The translations under genes were made by a program, and so were the position numbers. A stretch of 64,000 nt of DNA from CBDBIK01 sp965206145 (lineage in GTDB: Bacteria; Pseudomonadota; Alphaproteobacteria; TMED109), in assembly GCA_965206145.1 (NCBI GenBank), contig CBDBIK010000005.1, positions 1 through 64,000 of the forward strand, in the 5' to 3' direction. Below the pieces are notes generated by a model, which ran no database searches, was not told where the DNA came from, and saw nothing but the letters and a program-made list of their open reading frames with translations. How positions within the stretch are numbered: position 1 is the stretch's first letter; every line of letters begins with the position of its first letter. Shown in pieces: positions 1-12,000 of the stretch.

Positions 1-3000
1 GTCGCCGTGTCCGCTGCGGTGGCATAGTCCACCACCACTGCCGCGCCCGGTGAGTCCGACAACGTCACCGTGAAGGTGGCATTTTCGCCCTCGTTCACGG
101 TGCCAGTGGGCCCGGCAATCGACACCGTCGCCGAACCATTCGCGATAATCGCCACCTGCGCGCTCGTCGTGCCCCGGGTGAACCCGGTCGGCAGCGGGGT
201 GCCCTCGTTCGCCCTATTCAGTCTTACGGTGAAGGTCTCGCTGCCTTCCACCTGGGCATCGTTGAGCACCGGCACGGTGAAGGTCTGGCTCAGAGTGGTC
301 GTGTTCGCCGCAAAGTCCAGCTCCCAGAACCCTTGTGTGTAATCACTCCCCGCAGTCGCCGTGCCGCTCTCCGGCACGGTGAGAGCGGTTATCTCCAATT
401 CCGCGCCCGGTGAGGCCGACAAAGTCACCGTGAAGGTGGCATCATTGCCCTCGGCCACATTGCCGCCGCCCGAGATCGACACCGTCGCCAAACCCGCCGC
501 GATAATCGCCGCCTGCGCACTCGTCGTGCCCAGGGTGAACCCGGTCGGCAGCGGGGTCAAGGCGTTCGCGCTCAGGGTTGCGGTGAAGCTCTCGCTGCCT
601 TCCACCTGAGGATCGTCAAGTACCGGCACGGTGAAGGTCTGGCTCAGAGTGGTCGTGTTCGCCGCAAAGGTCAGCGTGCCGGTGGTTTCTGTGAAATCAC
701 TCCCCGTCGTCGCCGTGCCCGCCGCGGTGGCATAATCCACCACCACTGCCGCGCCCGGTGAGTGCGATAAAGTCACCGTGAAGGTGGCATCATCGCCCTC
801 GTTCACATTGCCGCCGCCCGAGATCGACACCGTCGCCATGCCCGCCGCCCCGATCGTCGCCGTCGCCGTCGCCGTACCCAGGCTGAAACCTGTCGGCAGC
901 GGGGTCGAGGCGTTCGCGCTCAGGGTCGCGGTGAAGCTCTCGTCGCCTTCCACCTGGGCATCGTCGAGCACCGGCACGGTGAAGGTCTGGCTCAGATCGT
1001 CCCCGGTCGCGCCGGCCGTGAAGGTCAGCGTGCCGCTGGTTGCGGTGAAATCATCCCCCGCGGTTGCCGTGCCCGCTGCGGTGGCATAGTCCACCACCAC
1101 TGCCGCGCCCGGTGAGTGCGATAAAGTCACCGTGAAGGTGGCATCATCGCCCTCGTTCACATTGCCGCCGCCCGAGATCGACACCGTTGCCGACCCCGCC
1201 GCCCCAATCGTCGCCGTTGCCGTCGCCGTACCGAGGCTGAAACCTGTCGGCAGCGGGGTCGAGGCGTTCGCGCTCAGGGTCGCGGTGAAGCTCTCGTCGC
1301 CTTCCACCTGGGCATCGTCGAGCACCGGCACGGTAAAGGTCTGGCTCAGATCGTCCCCGGTCGCGCCGGCCGTGAAGGTCAGCGTGCCGCTGGTTGCGGT
1401 GAAATCATCCCCCGCGGTTGCCGTTCCCGCTGCGGTGGCATAGTCCACCACCACTGCCGCGCCCGGTGAGTGCGATAAAGTCACCGTGAAGGTGGCATCA
1501 TCGCCCTCGTTCACGTTGCCGCCGCCCGAGATCGACACCGTCGCCGAACCCGCCGCCCCAATCGTCGCCGTTGCCGTCGCCGTACCGAGGCTGAAACCTG
1601 TCGGCAGCGGGGTCGAGGCGTTCGCGCTCAGGGTCGCGGTGAAGCTCTCGTCGCCTTCCACCTGGGCATCGTCGAGCACCGGCACGGTAAAGGTCTGGCT
1701 CAGATCGTCCCCGGTCGCGCCGGCCGTGAAGGTCAGCGTGCCGCTGGTTGCGGTGAAATCATCCCCCGCGGTTGCCGTTCCCGCTGCGGTGGCATAGTCC
1801 ACCACCACTGCCGCGCCCGGTGAGTGCGATAAAGTCACCGTGAAGGTGGCGTCTGCGCCCTCGTTCACGTTGCCACCGCCCGAGATCGCCACCGTTGCCG
1901 ACCCCGCCGCCCCAATCGTCGCCGTTGCCGTCGCCGTACCGAGGCTGAAACCTGTCGGCAGCGGGGTCGAGGCGTTCGCGCTCAGGGTCGCGGTGAAGCT
2001 CTCGTCGCCTTCCACCTGGGCATCGTCGAGCACCGGCACGGTAAAGGTCTGGCTCAGATCGTCCCCGGTCGCGCCGGCCGTGAAGGTCAGCGTGCCGCTG
2101 GTTGCGGTGAAATCATCCCCCGCGGTTGCCGTGCCCGCTGCGGTGGCATAGTCCACCACCACTGCCGCGCCCGGTGAGTGCGATAAAGTCACCGTGAAGG
2201 TGGCATCATCGCCCTCGTTCACATTGCCGCCGCCCGAGATCGACACCGTCGCCGAACCCGCCGCCCCAATCGTCGCCGTTGCCGTCGCCGTACCCAGGCT
2301 GAAACCTGTCGGCAGCGGGGTCGTGGCGTTCGCGCTCAGGGTTGCGGTGAAGCTCTCGTCGCCTTCCACCTGGGCATCGTCGAGCACCGGCACGGTAAAG
2401 GTCTGGCTCAGATCGTCCCCGGTCGCGCCGGCCGTGAAGGTCAGCGTGCCGCTGGTTGCGGTGAAATCATCCCCCGCGGTTGCCGTGCCCGCTGCGGTGG
2501 CATAATCCACCACCACTGCCGCGCCCGGTGAGTGCGATAAAGTCACCGTGAAGGTGGCATCATCGCCCTCGTTCACATTGCCGCCGCCGGAGATCGCCAC
2601 CGTCGCCGAACCCGCCGCCCCAATCGTCGCCGTTGCCGTCGCCGTACCCAGGCTGAAACCTGTCGGCAGCGGGGTCGAGGCGTTCGCGCTCAGGGTCGCG
2701 GTGAAGCTCTCGTCGCCTTCCACCTGGGCATCGTCGAGCACCGGCACGGTAAAGGTCTGGCTCAGATCGTCCCCGGTCGCGCCGGCCGTGAAGGTCAGCG
2801 TGCCGCTGGTTGCGGTGAAATCATCCCCCGCGGTTGCCGTGCCCGCTGCGGTGGCATAGTCCACCACCACTGCCGCGCCCGGTGAGTGCGATAAAGTCAC
2901 CGTGAAGGTGGCGTCTGCGCCCTCGTTCACGTTGCCACCGCCCGAGATCGCCACCGTTGCCGACCCCGCCGCCCCAATCGTCGCCGTTGCCGTCGCCGTA

Positions 3001-6000
3001 CCGAGGCTGAAACCTGTCGGCAGCGGGGTCGAGGCGTTCGCGCTCAGGGTCGCGGTGAAGCTCTCGTCGCCTTCCACCTGGGCATCGTCGAGCACCGGCA
3101 CGGTAAAGGTCTGGCTCAGATCGTCCCCGGTCGCGCCGGCCGTGAAGGTCAGCGTGCCGCTGGTTGCGGTGAAATCATCCCCCGCGGTTGCCGTGCCCGC
3201 TGCGGTGGCATAGTCCACCACCACTGCCGCGCCCGGTGAGTGCGATAAAGTCACCGTGAAGGTGGCATCATCGCCCTCGTTCACATTGCCGCCGCCCGAG
3301 ATCGACACCGTCGCCGAACCCGCCGCCCCAATCGTCGCCGTTGCCGTCGCCGTACCCAGGCTGAAACCTGTCGGCAGCGGGGTCGTGGCGTTCGCGCTCA
3401 GGGTTGCGGTGAAGCTCTCGTCGCCTTCCACCTGGGCATCGTCGAGCACCGGCACGGTAAAGGTCTGGCTCAGATCGTCCCCGGTCGCGCCGGCCGTGAA
3501 GGTCAGCGTGCCGCTGGTTGCGGTGAAATCATCCCCCGCGGTTGCCGTTCCCGCTGCGGTGGCATAGTCCACCACCACTGCCGCGCCCGGTGAGTGCGAT
3601 AAAGTCACCGTGAAGGTGGCGTCTGCGCCCTCGTTCACGTTGCCACCGCCCGAGATCGCCACCGTTGCCGACCCCGCCGCCCCAATCGTCGCCGTTGCCG
3701 TCGCCGTACCGAGGCTGAAACCTGTCGGCAGCGGGGTCGTGGCGTTCGCGCTCAGGGTTGCGGTGAAGCTCTCGTCGCCTTCCACCTGGGCATCGTCGAG
3801 CACCGGCACGGTAAAGGTCTGGCTCAGATCGTCCCCGGTCGCGCCGGCCGTGAAGGTCAGCGTGCCGCTGGTTGCGGTGAAATCATCCCCCGCGGTTGCC
3901 GTGCCCGCTGCGGTGGCATAGTCCACCACCACTGCCGCGCCCGGTGAGTGCGATAAAGTCACCGTGAAGGTGGCATCATCGCCCTCGTTCACATTGCCGC
4001 CGCCCGAGATCGACACCGTCGCCGAACCCGCCGCCCCAATCGTCGCCGTTGCCGTCGCCGTACCCAGGCTGAAACCTGTCGGCAGCGGGGTCGTGGCGTT
4101 CGCGCTCAGGGTCGCGGTGAAGCTCTCGTCGCCTTCCACCTGGGCATCGTCGAGCACCGGCACGGTAAAGGTCTGGCTCAGATCGTCCCCGGTCGCGCCG
4201 GCCGTGAAGGTCAGCGTGCCGCTGGTTGCGGTGAAATCATCCCCCGCGGTTGCCGTTCCCGCTGCGGTGGCATAGTCCACCACCACTGCCGCGCCCGGTG
4301 AGTGCGATAAAGTCACCGTGAAGGTGGCATCATCGCCCTCGTTCACATTGCCGCCGCCCGAGATCGACACCGTCGCCGAACCCGCCGCCCCAATCGTCGC
4401 CGTTGCCGTCGCCGTACCCAGGCTGAAACCTGTCGGCAGCGGGGTCGTGGCGTTCGCGCTCAGGGTCGCGGTGAAGCTCTCATCGCCTTCCACCTGGGCA
4501 TCGTCGAGCACCGGCACGGTAAAGGTCTGGCTCAGATCGTCCCCGGTCGCGCCGACCGTGAAGGTCAGCGTGCCGTTCGTTGCGGTGAAATCATCCCCCG
4601 CGGTTGCCGTGCCCGCTGCGGTGGCATAGTCCACCACCACTGCCGCGCCCGGTGAGCCCGACAACGTCACCGTGAAGGTGGCATCCGCACCCTCGTCCAC
4701 GTTGTCAGTGGGCCCGGCAATCGACACCGTCCCCGAAATCGCCGCCCCAATACTGACCGCTTGGCTGGTCAGTCTTTCATCGTTGCCGTCATCGTCGGTA
4801 AAGCTGACCCGTACCTCAATATCCGCGCCCACATGCGCCGATGTCAGGACCAAGGTCTGCGCGGTCGCCCCGCTAATGGTCCCGCCATCCTCCAGCCATT
4901 GATAGGTGAAAGTCGTGTTGGTAAGGCCATCGACATCGGTAATGCCGCCGGTTTCCGCCGTCAGGGTCTCCCCCGCCCGGGGCGTGCCGCTGATCGTCGG
5001 CAATCCGTTGGGATCGTCATTGACCGCGGTCACGCTCACGGTGGCCGTGGCCGTGGCACTGAAGGCATTACCGTCGGAGACGCTGAAGGTGAAGGTCGCA
5101 ACGCCGTTGACATTGGCCACCGGGGTGTAGACCAGAGTCGGAATATCTGCAACGGCAATCACTTGGGTTGCGATCACCGCTGTGTTGTTCAGCGCCAGGT
5201 TGCCGTTGGCGCTGGCGGGCAGGCTATCGATGCGCACCTGTTGCAGGCTATCGCCGCTGTCGGTATCGGAAAAATTAAACTGCTCGGCCGCAAAAGTATG
5301 GCTTTCATCCTCGTTTGTGCTGACCGCCAGCCCGGTTGTGGTGGGCGGGTTATTGGCGGCGCTGGTCACTGTAATGCTAAAGCTCAGCGAATCCGTGTTT
5401 CCGTCCCCATTTGTCGCGATGTAGGTCAGGTTGGAGGTTCCGGCGCTGGTCGGCGTACCAGACAGTACGCGGCTGGTAGCATTAAAAGCCAGTCCAGCCG
5501 GCAGAGGAGCCAGCGTATAGGTATTGGTACTCGGCAATGAATCGGGCCCGTCCCGCGCCTCGGGCAAAGTTAGAGGCGTAATTGCATTGCCCGCACTGAA
5601 GGTCTGATTCGCGATGGTCTCCTGAAACAGCGGTCTGATAAAGATTCTGACGGTTGCCGGGGCGGACGATTCCTGCCCGTCATTAACGGTCAACCTGAAA
5701 ACGTACGAGACCGCCTGGCCAGTCGGTATCACGGTTGGAATGGTGAAGGTTGGCTGTGAGGCTGCTGCACTGCTTAAAGTCACCTCGGTGGGACCGGAAA
5801 CCCGTTCCCAAAGGTAGATCAGGGCCGAATTATCGCCGTCAAGATCGTCACTGCCAGTGCCATCCAGGGTGACTGTTGTGCCCTTGCTCGCCCTCTGATT
5901 TGTACCGGCATCTGCGGTGGGCGGGATATTGGTGCCAGCGGTGGCGGTGACTGCGATGGCGAAGGGGCTAAGGGCTACCGGCGTGGTGATGATGTTATCG

Positions 6001-9000
6001 GTGACGCTGATGATAATGCCCGTGGTGGTACCGACATCGGTGCTCTGTGGCGTGCCGGTCAAGGCCCCGGTAGTGTCGTCGAAACTGGCCCAGCTGGGCA
6101 TATTGGTGATGGCGTATACCAGCGTGTCGCCATCCACATCGTCGCCGCGCGGCGTGAAACTATAGGCCGCCCCTTGCACCACGGTTTTGTCGGGGAGGCC
6201 GCTGATGGTGGGCGCGTCATTGACCGGGGTCACGCTCACGGTTGCCGTGGCGGGCGGGCTGAAGGCAGTGCCGTCGGAGACGCTGAAGGTGAAGGTCATA
6301 TCGCCGTTGACATTGGTCACCGGGGTGTAGACCAGAGTCGGGATATCGGCAACGGCAATCACCTGGGCAGGGTTAACCGGCGTAGCGCTCGTGCCCGTGC
6401 CCAGCGCCAGGATGCCGTCGTCGCTGTCGGGCAGGCTATCGATGCGCACCGCTGTCAGGCTATCGCCGCTGTCGGCATCGTTAAAGTTGAAATTACCCGC
6501 CGCAAAGGTGTAGGGGGTGTCTTCAGCAGTCGTGGCCGTCAGATTGCTGGTGGTGGGCGCGTCATTGACCGCAGTAACGCTCACGGTTGCCGTGGCGGGC
6601 GGGGTACTGAAGTCAGTACCGTCGGAGACGCTGAAGGTGAAGGTCGCATCGCCGTTGACATTGAGCGCCGGGGTGTAGACCAGATTCGGAATACCGGCAA
6701 CGGGAATCACCTGGGTCAAGGTCACCGCTGTGCCGCTCAGCGCCAGGATGCCGTCGGCACTGTCGGGCAGGCTATCGATGCGCACCTCTGCCAGGCTATC
6801 GCCGTCGACATCGTTAAAGTTGAAATTACCCGCCGCAAAGGTGTAGGGGGTGTCTTCAGCAGTCGTGGCCGTCAGATTGCTGGTGGTGGGCGCGTCATTG
6901 ACCGCAGTAACGCTCACGGTTGCCGTGGCGGGCGGGGTACTGAAGTCAGTACCGTCGGAGACGCTGAAGGTGAAGGTCGCATCGCCGTTGACATTGAGCG
7001 CCGGGGTGTAGACCAGATTCGGAATACCGGCAACGGGAATCACCTGGGTCAAGGTCACCGCTGTGCCGCTCAGCGCCAGGATGCCGTCGGCACTGTCGGG
7101 CAGGCTATCGATGCGCACCTCTGCCAGGCTATCGCCGTCGACATCGTTAAAGTTGAAATTACCCGCCGCAAAGGTGTAGGGGGTGTCTTCAGCAGTCGTG
7201 GCCGTCAGCGCGCTGGTGGTGGGCGCGTCATTGACCGCAGTAACGCTCACGGTTGCCGTGGCGGGCGCGGCACTGAAGGCAGTACCGTCGGAGACGCTGA
7301 AGGTGAAGGTCGCAGCGCCGTTGACATTGAGCGCCGGGGTGTAGACCAGATTCGGAATATCTGCAACGGCAATCACCTGGGTCAAGGTCACCGCTGTGCC
7401 GCTCAGCGCCAGGATGCCGTCGGCACTGGCGGGCAGGGTATCGATGCGCACCGCTGTCAGGCTATCGCCGTCGACATCGTTAAAGTTGAAATTACCCGCC
7501 GCAAAGGTGTAGGGGGTGTCTTCAGCAGTCGTGGCCGTCAGCGCGCTGGTGGTGGGCGCGTCATTGACCGCAGTAACGCTCACGGTTGCCGTGGCGGGCG
7601 GGGTACTGAAGTCAGTACCGTCGGAGACGCTGAAGGTGAAGGTCGCATCGCCGTTGACATTGAGCGCCGGGGTGTAGACCAGAGTCGGAATACCGGCAAC
7701 GGGAATCACTTGGGGCACGGTGACCGCTGTGCCGTTCAGCGCCAGGCTGCCGCTGGCGCTGGCGGGCAGGCTATCGATGCGCACCGCTGTCAGGCTATCG
7801 CCGCTGTCGGCATCGTTAAAGTTGAAATTACCCGCCGCAAAGGTGTAGGGGGTGTCTTCAGCAGTCGTGGCCGTCAGATTGCTGGTGGTGGGCGCGTCAT
7901 TGACCGCAGTAACGCTCACGGTTGCCGTGGCGGGCGGGGTACTGAAGTCAGTACCGTCGGAGACGCTGAAGGTGAAGGTCGCATCGCCGTTGACATTGAG
8001 CGCCGGGGTGTAGACCAGATTCGGAATACCGGCAACGGGAATCACTTGGGCCACGATCACCGCTGTGCCGTTCAGCGCCAGGCTGCCGCTGGTGCTGGCG
8101 GGCAGGGTATCGATGCGCACCGCTGTCAGGCTATCGCCGCTGTCGGTATCAGCAAAATTAAACTGGGCGGCCGCAAAAGTGTGGGCGATATCCTCGTTTG
8201 TGCTGACCGTCAGCCCGCTGGTGGTGGGCACACTATTACTGCCCGCATCGCCCCGAATGGTCGCCTTGGCGCTGGTGGCCGACGGGTTGAGGATGAAAGT
8301 TGGCGGCAGGGTGGCACCGTCGGCCGCCATCAGGGTTAGCGTGAAGGTCTCGTTGCCCTCGGTCTCGTTATCCGCCGTTATGGGCACTGTGATGCCCGCG
8401 GTCAGGTTGTTGTTGCTGGAAAAGCTCAGCACGCCGCTGGTCGGCGTGAAATCATTCTCCTCGGCACTGTCGTCGTTCTCAATGGAGGTGCTATAGGCTA
8501 TTTGGATCGTGTCCACCGGCAATGCCGACAGGGTTACGGTGAAGAAGGCTTCTTCGCCTTCGTCCACCGTACCGCTCTCCCCGGTCAGGGATATCGTATG
8601 GGGCTCATTGAGGATAGCCGCCGTAGGCACACTGGTTAAGGGCCCCTCGTCGGTGCCGCCGGCATCGGTATATTCCACGCTCACGGTGATTTGAGCGCCC
8701 ACATCGTCCTCGGTCAGGGTGTAGATTACAGAAGTCGCGCCGCTGATGGCTTCGGTCGTGGTTCCGTCGTCCCGGTTCCATTGATAGGTGAACGGCAGGA
8801 CATTCGGGCCATCGAAATCCTCGATGGCGAAGGTATTGGCGATCAGATTCTCGCCCCGCACCGGCGCGCCGGCGATGGTCACCGTGCCGCTGGGCACGTC
8901 ATTGACCGCGGTCACGCTCAGGGTTGCCGTGGCGACATCGGCACTGAATTCAGTGCCGTCGGAGACACTGAAGGTGAAAGTCACCTCGCCGTTGACATTG

Positions 9001-12000
9001 GCCACCGGGGTGTAGACCAAATTCGGAATATCTGCAACGGCAATCACTTGCTCTGCGGTCACCGCTGTGTCGTCCAGGGTCAGGCTGCCACTGCCAGCGG
9101 CGGGCAGACTATCGATGCGCACCTGTTGCAGGGTATCGCCGGTGTCGGCATCGTCAAAACCAAACTGATCGGCCGCAAAAGTATGGCTGTCATCCTCGTC
9201 CAGCGTGACATTCAGCCCGCTTGAGGTGGGCCGGTTGCTGGTCCTGAGATTGAGGGTTCGGGTCAGCGTGGTGGTGGAGTAGGTGGAACCACCATCGTAA
9301 CTTACCTCAGCGATGAGTTGAATTCGGCGCCCGCCGGTACCGGCGGGTGCCACAAAGGTGACGTGCTGGAGCAGACCATGCCACCTCGCTGGGAGTTGGG
9401 CACCGCTGGTGTTCGCATTGGCGGAGAACAGGATATGTGGTGATGTTCTGGCAGTGGCGCCGGTGCCGGTAGAGAACGAATACCCGGTACTGTTCGCACC
9501 AACACCAACACTCGCGGTATCGCCATCGTCCAGGTCACTCGGGTTCAGGACTCGTATTCTAAAGACATTCGGCTCGCCGCTCACACTCAGGTCGGGAAAG
9601 ATCACCACCGCACCACCCCCCGGCAGGACGGCAAGGGGCGTTGTGGTGCCGTTTAGGTCAGCGGACACCGCCGCCGTGGGCGCGCTGATCAATGGCCCCT
9701 CGGCGTTGCCCTCCGCATCGGTATAGCGCACGGACACGGTGATCTGCTCACCAAAATCGTCCCCGCTCAGGGTGTAGGTTTTATTGGTCGCGCCGCTGAT
9801 GGCCGTGTCGGTGGAGCCAGACCGCGTATTCCATTGATAGGTGAATGGCAGGCTGGCAGGGCCATCATCATCGGCAATGGCCGAGGTATCCGCCGTCAAG
9901 GTCTCGCCCTGGGTCGGCCTGCCGTCGATGCGCACCACGCCGGTGGGGGCAGCATTGCCATCGGCGACCGCCGCCGTGGGCGCGCTGGTCAGTGGCCCCA
10001 CTGCAACGCCATTCGCATCGGTATAGAGCACGCGCACGGTGATTCGCCGGCCCACTTCGGCCTGGCGCAGGAGGTAGTTGCGGTTGGTCGCGCCAACGAT
10101 TTCCGCGTTGGTGGTTCCGTCGTTTGCGAACCATTGATACTCGAATGCCGACCCCGGTTGCGGGTTATCGTCAATGGCCGAGGTATCCGCCATCAGGGGC
10201 TCGCCCTGGGTCGGCGTGCCCGTGATGACCACCGGTGGTGCGCCACTCACCGGCCCGACGGGCTCGCTCCTCAGGCTTTCATTTCTGCCACCAGTGGAGG
10301 TAGCGAGATCCTCGTAGCTGACCGTGACGGTGATGAGTTGGCCGGCATCGTCCGCCGTCAGGAGGTAGCTGCGCCCGGTGGCGCCGGAAATATCAACGAG
10401 ATTGCGCTGCCATTGATAGCCGAAGGTGGAGGCAGCGGGCAGACCATCGGGATCGCCCAGGGTGTCAGTGTTCGCCGTCAGGGTCGCGCCCAGGAGCGGG
10501 GTGCCATCGATGCGCACCTCGCCGGCGGGCGGGGAGTTTGGCCGTATGTTGACAAGCACCGTGGCCGAGTGGGAAGCGCCGGAGGTGTCGGTTACCGTCA
10601 GTTCAAACCCGTTATTCGTATTAACATTAGGATCAGATGTTGATGGCGGCGCCGTGAAGCTTGCCATGGGCGTGCCGGCTCCGTCCAGGGGAATCTCGCC
10701 AAAGAAACTATTTTGTATATGCCGCCAGCGATAGATCAGGGTCGCGGTGTCGCCTAAGTCGGGGTCGGAACTGCCGCTGCCGTCCAGGGTGACCGTATCG
10801 CCCGCAAAGACGATCTGGGTTAAAGGGCGGGGAACAGCAGTCGGGCGACGATTGGCAATAGGCGCCTGAGGCAAGAGGACATACTCTACCGTCGCGGTAT
10901 TCTCCAAACCGTCAGGGTCGCTCACCGTCAAAGAGATGATCAGAGAGTCCGCAAATGCTTGCCGCTGGATTGTAGTGAGTAAGGGAGTGGCGGAGCTACC
11001 ATCGTCCAGGGTACCCCCCACGGTGGCGGTGACCGCGCTCGAAAGAGACCATAGATAGGTCAGATTATCGCCATCGGGGTCGGAGCTGCCGCTGCCGTCC
11101 AGGGTGATGCCGATTCCCCCGTCCAGGCCGGTCAGGCTCCCTTCAGTGAGCAACAGCGCCGGATCAATAGGCGCTATCACGGCGACCGGCGCAGAGTTCT
11201 CCGGCACCACCGGCCCCACGGCCAAACTGGTCACGCGCTCAGCCACCCCCAGGCCATCGGTATAACGCAGTACCAGGCTAATCCTGGCGCCGATCTGCAC
11301 ATCGGTCAGCAGGTAGGTGAGGTCGGTCGCGCCGTTAATGGCCTCGGTCGTGGTTCCGTCGTCTGCAAACCATTGATAGGTGAATGCACCCGCCGTACCT
11401 GTAGCAGGCAGGCCATCGGCATCGTCAATGTCCGAGGTATCCGCCGTCAGGGTCGCGCCCGAGCGGGGGTCGCCATCAATGGTCAGGCGACCGGTGGGCG
11501 GATTGTTGGAGCCCGATGCGGCGGCGCGAACCCGAACCCGAACCTCGTCGGTGGCAAATCCACCGGTCGTATCGGACACCCCCAACAGAAATACCAGCTC
11601 CGCATCTTCGCTCAGCCCGGTTGGTGCGGGGAATACCTGTTGCACGGTGAAGGGATTCACCAGAAAAATGTCATGGCCACTGTTGTCGTCCTGACCCCAA
11701 AGGTAGCTCAAAGGCCCGGGGGCAGGGCTGGAACTGCCGCTACCGTCAAGGGTGACGATATCGCCCTCGTTGACCACCTGATCCACCCCCGCATCGGCGA
11801 CCAGCGGAGCGGCGGGGCCGGTCACCAGCGGGATGAAAGTATTGGTTACGCTTTCATTCGTAGGAGGAGTGCCAAGGTCGGTGTAGCTCACCGTAACGCC
11901 GATCCGCAGGCCGACCTCGTTCCCGGTCAGGGTATAAGTGCGGGAGATCGCGCCTTCAATGGGCTTGTTCGTACCCGGCGCGCTTGTCGTGCTGTCGTTG

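Noticed and set aside
70..4671. 354-bp tandem repeats considered as a CRISPR-like array
   Set aside because: The units are long, coding and nearly identical throughout, with no short repeat-spacer alternation and no cas genes. They encode Calx-beta domains.
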